Assembly: GCF_032854445.1 (NCBI RefSeq)
Contig: NC_088297.1
Coordinates: 22,953,127-23,017,126, forward strand
DNA length: 64,000 nucleotides
Reading direction: 5' to 3'
Origin: Liolophura sinensis
Taxonomy: Eukaryota > Mollusca > Polyplacophora > Chitonida > Chitonidae
Under the pieces are notes generated by a model, which was given only the letters and a program-made list of their open reading frames with translations, ran no database searches and was not told where the DNA came from. Made by a program: the position numbers and the translations under genes. Below are positions 21,445-33,724 of the stretch, piece after piece (within the stretch, counting starts at the first letter, position 1; each line of letters begins with the position of its first letter).

Positions 21445-22650
21445 TGTACAATGCTGTGGGCTTTAGTAAACACGTCTGTAGCTTATCAATGCCGGTTACA
21501 GATGTGTATTTCTCTCCACACGTACACTGTAACCATTCCCTGATATTAACATTATATGACACACTCACGTAACACCTTTCTATCCTTCGAGAGGTTAGTT
21601 GAGGAATGTAGCTCTCTGTGTCAAGCAACACAAAATGTCGGCAGAGTTAAAGGGAATAACTGCTTCTAATATGTCGGCTCAATGGTAAGCCACATTTACC
21701 GCATCTTTACACACTCATTAAATCTCCCCTAGTGTAAATCGCTGTCAACCAAGTGATCCCCATAATCAACTAACCTGTTCTTAGTCTGGCTGAACCAAAA
21801 AGGATCCATCAAGCTAGCAGCATGGGCTTCAGTGTATTCATTTTGTATTCTATGGCCTATAAAAGTTGCTAAATGTTATTGTAAAATACATATTTAAAAA
21901 TTAATTCTGGACTTTCTGGACTTCTGGAAGTTTGTAAAGTGATTGCAAGTAAAGATGATTGTTGTTGTATAGAGAAATGAACATGGCGACCTGTTGTGGA
22001 CATGATATTTCTGACAAAGATTACACAGTTAGACCTACTGACATTTGTCATGTACTTCCAAAAATAACTAAGCTTAAAGGGACGCGTACATGACACTCGC
22101 TGATTAACCAATGTTGTTGTTGTTGTTGTAGGTCATTAATAGCACACGCGTTGGGACTCCTTACATTTAGGTAGCGGGTGTTAAGGCAGAAGGCATTCTT
22201 GCTAGAGGGCGTTTTGACCTGATCCCATATCTACTATAAACTAGTCAGCTCTAAAGGCATATGTGTACCTACCTGCGGAATATATAGAATTCCTTTTGAA
22301 GTCCGTATTACTGGACGACTTCAATTATGCACATGAATATGAAGTAATACATGTACATCCACTTTCTTATGTTCACGTATCCTGTACACGTACACCCAAT
22401 CTCAGAGCGTCACCACACAACGTACGGTATAAACTGTACTACAGACCCAGACTGTATAAACACAGACTAATTTGTCCAGGTAAGTCAGGCAGGTGCAACC
22501 CGGCTGAGACGTCAACCCTAAGCTTCACAATAAATCCTTATTTATGACCCTAGCCAACACATGTGACAGTCCCAATCAGTTCTAATGTTGACTCTGTTAT
22601 ATATCTCCTATTGGGGCATAGCGGTATATGTTTGACAATCCAGGTACATG
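21445..22650. other. Intron 1, no feature recognised
   Basis: Mostly unique sequence. A (GTT)n tract of six units lies near 22113-22130. Confidence 0.5.
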
Positions 22651-22654
22651 TACA

Positions 22655-22761
22655 CTCCTCCATCAGGTAGACTCCTCAGTCAGATAGAATCCTCAGTCAG
22701 GTAGACTCCTCAGTCAGGTAGACTCCTCAGTCAGATAGACTCCTCAGTCGGGCAGAATCCT
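22655..22761. repeat. 17-bp tandem repeat, about 6 units
   Basis: Units are agactcctcagtcaggt with a few substitutions (agaat, cagat, cgggc). Confidence 0.85.
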
Positions 22762-23385
22762 GCTTCTACAATAGGTTTCACTTGTCATCCCTGTAAATAC
22801 TTGCTCGGGCTTAATAGTGACTGTTACAATGCATGTGGACCTTAGTCTTGGCTGAGTGTCAATCCTACATACTCACAGCTCACAGAGTGATGATAGCTAC
22901 ACACTGAATGTGTCAGTCTGACTCAGCTCTAGCTGTGTTGGGGGAGGGGATGTCCTGTTAAGCAGGGCTGACTCAATGCCCCCAGCAGGACAGATTTAAA
23001 CACTACAATAGAACAGAGGTTTCATCTATGTATGGACTTGGCGGTGACAGCCCAAATACTACTGACCACAGCTATGCACACCTGCCAATGTCACATGCTG
23101 AGCAGCTAACTAGAGACACAAAATTATCCTCCATGTAGCCGACACACATGCCTGCATGGTTAGATCCAACAATCTACTTATTTATTTATTTAATTATTTT
23201 TTATTCATTTATGTACATGCTTTTTTTAAAACCCCATACTCAGGAATTCATGCCTGGGTCCTTTTTTGCTTGAAGAAGGCATTTACATATCCTTACTAAA
23301 CACCTAATGCTCTTTAGAAACACAATATCAGAACCTAAATGAAAATCTTAATTTTGTACAACATGTCAGTCCAGGAGATGTGCAG

Positions 23386-23556
23386 TGTAAATTCTGAAGG
23401 CATTATTCTGTGCTGACTGATAATATTATACTTTTTATGAAGCCCTTAAATTGGCATATCCAACCAACATGTTCATCTCCAAAATCAAATTAGAAATGTG
23501 CATAAATTACACTGAAAGTTGCTCTTTCATTTGCGAAAAGGTTGAGGAATTAGATA
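23386..23556 (+). mobile_element. MITE-like family B, 5'-truncated copy
   Basis: It contains ctgaaggcattattctgtgc, ttatactttttatgaagcc, tccaaaatcaaattagaaat and the terminal tgcgaaaaggttgaggaatt + aga. The 5' terminal repeat is missing. Confidence 0.7.
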
Positions 23557-23892
23557 TCTGTACATGTACCCTATGTGTTTGGTACATGTAATTCTGGTTT
23601 GTGTTTTGTTGAGTCAAGAGACAACCTTAGCTGATCTGTTCCTGGCCAGCCAGCCAGCCATCACACTGCCAGCCTACTATCCCCATGCCGAGAAGGTCCA
23701 CATACATGTAGACACACATGTACCTATTATGACATTTCCATGATCCCCCCCCCACTCCTCGCCCCACAACATTATTGCTCCCCATGTCACGGTTCATTAT
23801 TTAGTTACACATGTGTGACTATATCAGCTACTGAGTGAATGGCTTTTGTCACTCTGTACACTTGTCTCTTGTATGAAACAGACAATGTACAA

Positions 23893-24078
23893 ACAATGTG
23901 ACACAAAATACATGTACAAGGTGCAGACAATGTGACACGAAATACCTGTACAGTGTGCAGACAATGGGACACAAAATACATGTCCAATGTACAAACAATG
24001 TGACACAAAATACATGTTCAAGGTGCAGACAATGGGACACAAAATACCTGTACAGTGTGCAGACAATGGGACACAAAA
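23893..24078. repeat. 34-bp minisatellite with 3-unit higher order
   Basis: Five and a half 34-bp units begin acaatgtgacacaaaataca or acaatgggacacaaaatacc. The variants recur every third unit (a tail of aaggtgcag, agtgtgcag or aatgtacaa), giving a 102-bp higher-order period. Confidence 0.88.
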
Positions 24079-24128
24079 ACAAGTACACGTTAAATCTATG
24101 TACATGTACATGGAATGCATCTGTGGAT

Positions 24129-24330
24129 TACCCTAAATGACCATAAATTTCATCCATGTCAAACTTGCCCATTTATCCCGACTCTGAGAGTCCTATTTTT
24201 TGTTAGAAATGTGTTGTAAGGTTTGCTTGGAACATGGGATGATATTCTACGGCAAAATTACAAGTTTCGGCACCAAAATAATATTTTTGACATAAAAAAT
24301 GCTCTTAGGTGGGATAAAATTTTAAACTGA
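24129..24330 (+). mobile_element. MITE-like family C, copy
   Basis: It starts taccctaaatgaccataaat and holds gaacatgggatgatattcta and agtttcggcaccaaaata; the 3' end is decayed (gggataaaattttaaactga). Confidence 0.72.
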
Positions 24331-24334
24331 TACT

Positions 24335-26124
24335 TCAGAAGCCAACCATCAAGTTCTTCTGCTAAGAAATTAAATTTGACATATTTCATTCTAAGTGACC
24401 TTATAATATGAATGAATCAACCAGAATACAGCAAAATGTGTCACATGATAGACATAAAACTTAAGGCGGAATGTACTGAACAGCTGTGTTACAATTCAGG
24501 CATATAATCAGCAAAAACAAAATGACTGACACTTAAGACTGGGGCTGAGGGAAGAATGCTAGCAAATAATCAGAATGTAGTGAAAGACACCCCTGGAGAG
24601 CAGAAGAATCTAATTGGCAAGCTTGGGAAATGTCAGGACCTAGGTCAAGTCTACTCGCTAACAGTGGGGGAGAGAGGTGTCAACCTTGCCAGCCCCCACC
24701 TTAGGGTGGAATGTCACCTATAGGTCATGATGTCAACATGTAGAGACAGCTATGAGCCACTCAGTCCTTAGATATCCCAACAGCACAGGGGTGTGAAATA
24801 GTTCATGACTCATGAATATTCAACAGAACTACGTGTGGCTGATTAAGTGCTCTGGTTTGTTACCAATGAAAAGTAGGCCCTTGTGAATTCAGGCAATGGC
24901 ACGTTTTATAAGGATACAATGTAGACAAAAATGTAGATAAATATACCTGTACGTTAAACATGTTACACGCAATCATTGTTTAGGCACCTACAGCACATGT
25001 ACATGTACATCTGTACAGTATGTATTTGCATACTCATGTATAAAAGGGTTCTTTTACATGTACGCCAATGAAAACTTTTGTTTTTTTTTTAACAGGAATG
25101 TGTGGATGGTTAAGTTAACACCATGAATCACAGGTGTGCAGTGAGTACCACAAAAATTCAGAATTAGTCTACATGTAAATGTGCATATATATATACATAT
25201 ATATATACAACCTACATACATGTACATGTATATACATGCATGTTTTTACAGTAACATACATGTGTCTAGCTACCTTATGATATCATGTTACATACAGCTA
25301 TGAAAATAAGTGTATTTACCTAGAGCTCATGTTGAAGTTTTAAGTACTGTGCTGTGACTCAGAGATCATCTAGCTCAGTTACCACAACCAGATCAAACAT
25401 TAAATAGTTTCAATATCTATTCACATACATGTACAAAAATAACATGTACATCCGAGAGCAGTTTTAGTTAATCCTTTAAAAACAATTACAAGGTACACTA
25501 AATATATCTGTGGTTAAATCCGAAATACATTTAAGCTAAATATCCTGGTAGATGTCATTTATCAGAAAGTACACAAAGCTTTCCTACACAAGACAGGGAA
25601 ATTCTATTTTTATATGCATGTATATGATTTCTGGTAACTCTAGCGTTATTCTTACAATTGCTGTCAGGCTATAAAGTGGTGGAAAGAATCTCGACACTTC
25701 CCAAGGTACATGAAAGAAATCTACAATCTGGCAAATATAGTAGAATATACATTTTCTTTATTAATGATCGGTATTTAACAGAGTACTCGAGAAGTTTTTC
25801 ACTTACATGTACGTACATGTACAACGGCTGTCAAGTTTTATGAACATGAGCTCACCACCCTTTTTCGCAGTACACATTCATGTAAAAACCTCCTGACTTA
25901 AGCTGCTGCCAAACCAACAAAACCTGAATTCAATTTATTTATCCGACTGGTGTTTTGTGCCGTACTCAAGTATTTTCACCCCACATGCTTAGGAGGCTGA
26001 TTTAACTGTGGTGACAATACTGTTTTTGTAGACTATGCCACTGAAGGCCATGTAGCACGAAAGCTTGACGGATAAAGTGAGGAACAACCCTTGTGCATCT
26101 CTGCTCCCTTGGATGCCTGCCTGG

Positions 26125-26184
<60 letters not shown>

Positions 26185-28268
26185 CACATACCACAATGGC
26201 AGAGCTGTGGCTCAATTAAGACGCATTTATATTGTTTTTAACTTGCTGCGGAACAGACTTGGTGTATATGTAAATTAAAACTAGAAACATACACAGGTGT
26301 ATGTGTAAATTAAAACTAAAAACATACACATACATAGCACACATGTATACAGTATCTCCACGGAATTTACCCCTTCTCCCCGACCTCCCCATATAAAACC
26401 ATAAATAAAAAATTGAATCACACATGCAATTCTAATAAGCTGCAGGCTAGGTTCAAATAGTACACCTGAAATGAGGTCATCTAATTACAGGCTATTTAAT
26501 ACGCTCTTAAGTGATGACAGGTAAATGACAATCACAGGTGTGCAGCTATGTCCCAGACCTACATGGATATACATACTCTACCAGTATTAGCAAATTATGC
26601 AAATTAGAATATATCATTCAGTGGTCATGTTTCATTACTGTAAGGTGCAGAGCTGTACATGTACACCTGCTACGTATAAGTATATATATGCACATCAATG
26701 CACATGTATTAGTTTTCTAATTGTGTATGGAAGATGGACAAATCCAGCCAGGTATAGGTGTCTTCAGTTGCTCCCTTTTACACATGCGATGCCATGCCAA
26801 GTCCTCCAGCGGGAAAAGTTATCTTTGTGGACCTAAAGCCGTGTTACCAATGAACTCTTTGGGGGGTAGATAGAAGAGACCGGTGCTATTTTATTATTTA
26901 CTTATTTGTTTGGCGTTTTATGCTGTACTTTCATTTCAATTATATGATGGCGGCCAACATTATAGTGGAGGGAATCCCACGGCCATCTAAAGGCATACCA
27001 CCACAGAGCAAGCCAGTCGGAGCTCAAGGAACGAAGCTATAGCAATAGTGACAGACTTTCTGAATCGTGCATGAATTTCACTTTTTTCATTGATTCACTG
27101 TAATGTTTTGAGTTTCTGTTGTCATGTTTTGAACTTTGTTGTGACAAAAAATGGCTAAAAAAAATTCTGACCAGTATGGCCACTTTGGCCTTATGGTTGA
27201 AACTGCATTGAGCAATAATAAAAACATAGTGTTCTCAGAAATCAGAATCTACAAAGTGATCAGGCAAAAGGATAACTGATGATTATGCGAAAGAACACAG
27301 GGCTATGTCTTGATCCAGCACTGGCAAAAAAAACCATCTGATCATGCTGTCTTGAAACTACATGTAATGACATGAACAAAGGTAGAATGGTTTATAAATG
27401 AAAATGTAAAATTTCACACATTTAGAAGTTCTTGAAAAGCATGATTTTGATTTGCATTTTATAAATTATTTTATACATGATCACAACATCACATTTAAAG
27501 TTTGAAATCAGAACTTTTGATATTCATTCTTCATATGGCCCTGGTAGACAGTGCATGTCATGCTTCACTGAGCCCACAGACATCTATTGTTAAAATCCGT
27601 AGGCGTAGAATTTATTGTCAATCATCTAACACCAGGATTTGGTTATTTTAGGACAATTTGTCGAGTGGAGTGATCCAGTGGCAGCTTCCTCCTGTTACAG
27701 CTCACATCAATATTATCACCAGAACCATCTGAACATCATTAGTAAGCTTTTTATGTACACTCAAGTACATACATGTACATTTTAATTATACATTTCTTTA
27801 ATTTAAAGTATATCTAATACATTAATTGTTACATAGTAAGAATTAACAATACCACTTTCACAACAGTTAACATATTGCTCATGTTATAGCCTACACGTAC
27901 ATCACAAAAGAGACCACAAAGGGTGTTAACTTGTCCGGGGATTTAATCCAGTCATTTCTCTTGCGGACCTGTACAATATACCCCCTTCACAATGGCCACT
28001 GAGCAGTACACATCTACACTACTTGTAATGCAAAAGGTCTTCATTTCTTCTCCAGGAAAATTACAATTTCCTCAGTCAAAGGTCACAGGGGTCAAATCTG
28101 ACCATAATAGGTCGCCAAGGCTGCACCTTATATGTCAGGGTCATTGATATGTGATAGCTATTGTGGGAAATCAGGTACATATCAGGGTGCGCTTGACAAA
28201 AAAATGTTGTGGTTTCAACTCAGAGGATCAAGAAATTTGACAGTGAGACTGTGAGAAATGACAAGGGC
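24335..28268. other. Intron 1, mostly unrecognised, with SINE fragments and (AT)n
   Basis: SINE family 1 fragments lie at about 25925-25980 and 26890-27000 (tatgatggcggccaacatta). A (TA)n microsatellite of about 26 repeats occupies 26128-26181. The rest shows abundant TACATGTA words and no gene. Confidence 0.6.
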
Positions 28269-28270
28269 CT

Positions 28271-28484
28271 TACCCTAAATGATCATAAATTTTGTCCATG
28301 ACTAACATGCCCAAATTTCCTGATTCTGAGAGTTCTGTTGAGTTTAGAAAGAGGTATTGAAGTTTGCTTGGAACATGGGATGATATTCTACTGTAAGTTT
28401 CAGTACCAAAAATAACATTTTGTGACATTTATTTTACCTCCAAAAACACACTTTTGTGGATGAAGTTTTAGGTCATTTAGGTTA
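28271..28484 (+). mobile_element. MITE-like family C, near-complete copy
   Basis: It starts taccctaaatgatcataaat and ends agttttaggtcatttaggtt + a. These ends are inverted copies: TACCCTAAATGA-C-TAAA against TTTA-GTCATTTAGGTTA. It ends 42 bp before the 27-bp array. Confidence 0.78.
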
Positions 28485-28525
28485 ACTGACACAAATACCA
28501 GTAGATGTAACCATGGTTCATGTAT

Positions 28526-29713
28526 ATCCACAGCACACATGTACACACAAACATCCACAGCATACATGTACACACAAACATCCACAGCATACATGTACAC
28601 ACAAACATCCACAGCACACATGTACACACAAACATCCACAGCACACATGTACACACAAACATCTACAGCATACATGTACACACAAACATCTACAGCATAC
28701 ATGTACACACAAACATCCACAGCACACATGCACACACAAACATCCACAGCACACATGTACACACAAACATCTACAGCATACATGTACACACAAACATCTA
28801 CAGCATACATGTACACACAAACATCTACAGCACACATGTACACACAAACATCTACAGCACACATGTACACACAAACATCCACAGCATACATGTACACACA
28901 AACATCTACAGCACACATGTACACACAAACATCCACAGCACACATGTACACACAAACATCTACAGCACACATGTACACACAAACATCTACAGCATACATG
29001 TACACACAAACATCTACAGCACACATGTACACACAAACATCTACAGCACACATGTGCACACAAACATCCACAGCACACATGTACACACAAACATCTACAG
29101 CACACATGTACACACAAACATCCACAGCACACATGTACACACAAACATCTACAGCACACATGTACACACAAACATCTACAGCACACAAGTACACACAAAC
29201 ATCTACAGCATACATGTACACACAAACATCTACAGCACACATGTACACACAAACATCCACAGCACACATGTACACACAAACATCCACAGCACACATGTAC
29301 ACACAAACATCCACAGCACACATGTACACACAAACATCTACAGCACACATGTACACACAAACATCTACAGCACACATGTACACACAAACATCTACAGCAC
29401 ACATGTACACACAAACATCTACAGCACACATGTACACACAAACATCTACAGCACACATGTACACACAAACATCTACAGCACACATGTACACACAAACATC
29501 TACAGCACACATGTACACACAAACATCTACAGCACACATGTACACACAAACATCTACAGCATACATGTACACACAAACATCTACAGCACACATGTACACA
29601 CAAACATCCACAGCACACATGTACACACAAACATCTACAGCACACATGTACACACAAACATCCACAGCACACATGTACACACAAACATCTACAGCATACA
29701 TGTACACACAAAC
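28526..29713. repeat. 27-bp minisatellite, exactly 44 units
   Basis: The unit atccacagcacacatgtaca + cacaaac repeats without any indel over 1188 bp; variation is limited to a few positions (c/t at 4, c/t at 12, rare single changes). Because 27 is divisible by three, both strands show long open frames (397-441 codons) of 9-residue periods. These are low-complexity by-products and I do not call them genes. Confidence 0.97.
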
Positions 29714-30184
29714 AAGGAGGATCACTCCAGTTCTATTATTTCAGAAAATACAAACAGCATTCACATTTTTAAGGTCCTGACCTCAACTCAAAGCTTTGTA
29801 AAGTTTTATTTTTGGTTTGCCTTTTAGTTAAAACGTTGTTTATGAATTACAACTGCCACAGATTAAATGTTGTAGGAAAATGAAAAGAAACATTATCCAG
29901 ACAATGTTAAAACTTTTTCCTCCATCTTTTTGAAACAACACATTAGCTTACACATCACCCCTTACCTGTTTACATGGCTGTACCATATTTCACCTGAAGT
30001 TTGTTGTGTCAGAAAGTGCTTTCAGAAGTACATAAAGGCCTTAAAATGATACTTTTAATTACAACACTTTCTGAATTTTTCTGATAACAAATTAATCAAA
30101 TTTCACAAAAAAATCTTAATTGGAACAAAAGGAGGATGAATCCATCAGAATCAAGAAAATATGTCACTTGAAAAATTTTTCTGG

Positions 30185-30374
30185 ACATCCGGGACTAACT
30201 TGCCCATTTCTCCTGATTATGAGAGTTCTACTGAGTTTAGGAAGGTGTTTTGACATTTCCTTGGAACATGAGATGATATTCTACTGGAAACTTGTAAGTT
30301 TCAGCACAAAAAGTGATATTTATTTGCCTCTAAAAATGTACTTTTGTGGGCAAAATTTTAGGTCATTTAGGGTA
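30185..30374 (+). mobile_element. MITE-like family C, 5'-truncated copy
   Basis: It contains ttgcccatttctcctgatta, catgagatgatattctactg and the intact end gtgggcaaaattttaggtca + tttagggta. Confidence 0.75.
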
Positions 30375-30414
30375 TCTATCCATGTAAGTACATCCACATG
30401 TATATGTACGAATG

Positions 30415-30631
30415 GTACTATCTTATTTCTTTTAAAATTTGGGACACATGATCTGCTCATTTCAGACAATATATACGTACCTGTAGCCGAAATACTGAGT
30501 ATTCCTTTTGTTCTCACATGATTAGACCATCTAATGAACTCATATCTTTACTTTTTCAAAAGGCTGGTAAAGAAATGTTTTACTTTCAACACTGCTAGCA
30601 TCTGTTGCAAAAAATTAGAAGATTTAGGGTA
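30415..30631 (+). mobile_element. MITE-like family D, copy 2
   Basis: It runs from gtactatcttatttctttta through atgatctgctcatttcag and catgattagaccatctaatg to aaaaattagaagatttaggg + ta. It lies 40 bp right of a family C copy. Confidence 0.75.
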
Positions 30632-30639
30632 CATTGTTC

Positions 30640-31720
30640 CTTAACATCTAATTGAATAATCTGCACTTACATGAAGTTCATGTTCCTTCTCACATGTATA
30701 ATCTGCACTTACATGCACATGAAGTTCAGGTTCCTTTTCACACGTAAAATCAATGAGTTCTTCCCTTTATTTTCATAGCAAACAGTTGAGGACAACACTT
30801 TGGGTTTTTCTGTGTATCTAGATGATTCGGAAGACTTTTTGCCAGCCTTCCGGCACAGATTATGTGATAAAGCCACTATTGAGTCTAAAAGCGCCCTAAA
30901 AACATTGAACCCTACAATTTGCACCTTTAACTTGAGAACCGAGTTTGCCCTTACCACTCTGTGTTCATTAAATTATTTACACTTGGTAATCGGAGACTTT
31001 TTCAGGTTGATGATGCTCAAGTTGTTTTAAAGGAAAAACGGACAAACAGTAAACCTTGCCAAACGCCAGACTTCTGACTGTAAACGTGACCTGTGCTTTC
31101 CTGTAAGTCTTCACTTAGCAGCAATGTCTGTGTAAAGATGAGGCCCCACTAAGGCGTTGATGTCATTACAGCACGATTAAGTTACCGACAATGTTTAATG
31201 ATGGATGTGACAAAGATCCATAAAAAGATAAATAAAATGTTCATTCCACAAATCTGAACGTTCAGAGTTTCAACTGTACATGTATATGAAACAGCTAAAA
31301 TGCAGTAATCTGTACCCAAAACACTTAAAATCTTTCCCCCGCCAATGAAAAATATCAGGGTAAATGTGAGTGCACATCTACAATAAAAAATCATTATGGC
31401 CTCTTTCAGAGGTTATTCTGAACAAGTTCAGTGCTTCCCAGAGAGACTTCAAAAATAACCCTGTGTACAAGTGCCCTGCATGCATATGAACAGTATACCA
31501 AAACTGTGATAACTAATTTATTTCACCTAAAGTTTGGTTTATAAAAATGCCCATTTCAGAAGCACAGAGCCTTAAAATAATACCTCCGATACCCACACTT
31601 CCGACAGGAAGGGGTGCAGTGGTGGGGACGGATCAAATAAATCAAACTTCACAATGATGAATGAATCAACCATAATCAATAAAAAGGCAGAATTACTTGT
31701 TACAGAACAAATAAATTACA
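30640..31720. other. Intron 1, no gene
   Basis: A short duplication (gcacttacatg-a-agttcatgttcc and gcacttacatgcacatgaag) occurs at 30663-30740. Nothing else is recognised. Confidence 0.5.
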
Positions 31721-31723
31721 GTG

Positions 31724-31946
31724 CTGTAAATCTTCAACCTTTTTGCACGTTTGCAAGATGTTTATTCAAGCATATTTTCAAGGTATTATTCTCGGTTGAC
31801 TGATATAATCTTACTTTTTGTGAAGCAGTTGGTGAGAATGCCCAATTCGACCAACGTAGTTCTATCTCCAAGGTCAAATTAAAAATGCCCCTCAATGGCT
31901 TTGAAAGTCGCTCTTTCATATGTGAAAAGGTTGAGGAATTAGGGTA
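31724..31946 (+). mobile_element. MITE-like family B, complete copy
   Basis: It starts ctgtaaatcttcaacctttt and ends gtgaaaaggttgaggaatta + gggta; ends are inverted repeats around CTCAACCTTTTCGCA. The interior has tttattcaagcatattttca and tacgtagttctatctccaag-like words shared with five other copies. Confidence 0.8.
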
Positions 31947-31949
31947 CGA

Positions 31950-33500
31950 ATATGAACATGCCATATCAAAAAATATGTAGTCATATAAGTCAATATACTG
32001 TAAACACATGCAGGCACAAATACTGACTACAGACCGGTTAATGCTCTTGAAACATGTTTACGTTCAGACTTATCCAAATGAAACACCATACCTATGATGA
32101 ATGATTTCTTTCGTAATAGTGTGTAGTGGGTAAAATCTAGTCACAAATCCACCAGCAATTAAACAGCTGAAAACCATACCTATGCAGGTACACGTACCAT
32201 CATATACCTGATTCATAGTCTGAAACATGACATTAGCAAACCCTGAATTTACTATAGTTTACACACAATCCCATGCCGTCTTGACCATGATTCTGGTGAG
32301 TGGCACCACGTCCAAAACTACAACAATGGAAATTTCTTTTAATGTTAAGCTTTTTCTTCCCACGAGGCATATGAGGCACCGAGTCCAAAATTATAAATGA
32401 TATTTCCTTCCCCTTTTCTAAACATGTACAAGTATTTCTTTCCCATAAGCTCCTAATCCACACGAGGCATGAGGCACAACGATAGTGCATTATACCTGAA
32501 TGTAAAAATGCACTTTCAAAACCACGTAAAGCCATTACAATGACATTTTTGTTGTAAACACTTACCTTTCTCTGATAAGAAATTTATCAAACTCCACAAC
32601 AAACTATTATCAACCAGTCAAGCAAAATTTGTCACACCAAAAATGCTAATCTTCAGGTGCTATACATTATTTCCTTCGCCCTTTTTTTTTAACCTCTACC
32701 TCTTTCCCATGTGCTCTCAATTCCCACAAAAGTTTATGCTTAAGTGTATTTGTGTGGTGTTAAACTACTGCAGTTGCTCTCCCATTTTGAGGTCAGATGT
32801 CTACCACATGGCTGTGAGGTGGTTGCAAGGAAAAAGTGGCATGGAAAACATCTGGAAACCATTTGGAATAGAATCCATAATAAAACAACACTACTAAATG
32901 TAATTCTTCAACAACCTTTTCCCCTTCAACAGTAAATGTCCAACAGTAACAGGCAAGTGCATTCATTATTCCTGCTTTTTTTTTTTCTCTCACTCTCTCT
33001 CTCTCTTTGGCTGAGACCATGCATTCAGGTTTTGAACACGTTTCAAACACTTTTCATGTAATGGACTGGTGTACTGTTTAAGTTTTTAGTGCCAGTGCAA
33101 GGTTAAAACCACTGGCCTAATCACAGTGGGTACTTCCTGATCTAGTCACAAGAATAGCAGAACACCCTCTGAGTTCAGGGCAGACTGGTCTAAGACCCAG
33201 TCCAAAGGGTTTCACCCCCTGGGTGTAACTAACTCATTGTTACAGGTACGCTCCACTGGGACAACATATGGGGACAGTCTGCCATCAGCAGGTGCTGGTA
33301 CAAAGTGAAAGGGCAAGTCTGGACAACTACAGTCTACTCCAGCAGTGCCTCAGAATTAAGAGCCAACACCTTTGAGACCTTTTTATGAATGACGTAGTGG
33401 ATTGGTCGAATGAGTAATATTAACACTAGTCCGTTGGATTCTTGAATTTCGAATTTCCGCAAATTTCTAGTGGCATACATACGAGTTAACATGCATGTAC
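31950..33500. other. Intron 1, no feature recognised
   Basis: Only a (CT)n tract at about 32985-33008 and a T-run near 32683. 32130-32690 shows a partial internal similarity (ataaatgatatttcc, cacgaggcatatgaggca repeated near 32370 and 32460). Confidence 0.5.
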
Positions 33501-33505
33501 ATGTA

Positions 33506-33721
33506 TTGTAAATCTTCCACCTTTTCGCATGTTTGCAAGGTGCTATTCGAGCATATTCTGAAGGCATTGTTTTGTGTAGATTGATTAACTTATACTTTTT
33601 GCGATGCCCTGAAATAGGTCAATCCTACCAATGTAGCTTTGTCTCCAAATTCTAACTACAAACGTGCATAACTGCACTGAAAGTTGCTCTTTTCACGTTA
33701 AAAGTTTGATTAATTCGGGTA
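33506..33721 (+). mobile_element. MITE-like family B, copy
   Basis: It starts ttgtaaatcttccacctttt and ends ttaaaagtttgattaattcg + ggta, with the family interior (gcaaggtgctattcgagcat, ctgcactgaaagttgctctt). Confidence 0.75.
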
Positions 33722-33724
33722 CAT

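Noticed and set aside
28400-29827. Open frames of about 400-440 codons on both strands
   Set aside because: All lie within the 27-bp array, whose period is a multiple of three; several frames are open at once and the peptides are pure 9-residue repeats.
30185-30374. Interstitial telomeric repeat from TTAGGG words
   Set aside because: TTAGGG occurs once per element at MITE ends and not in tandem.
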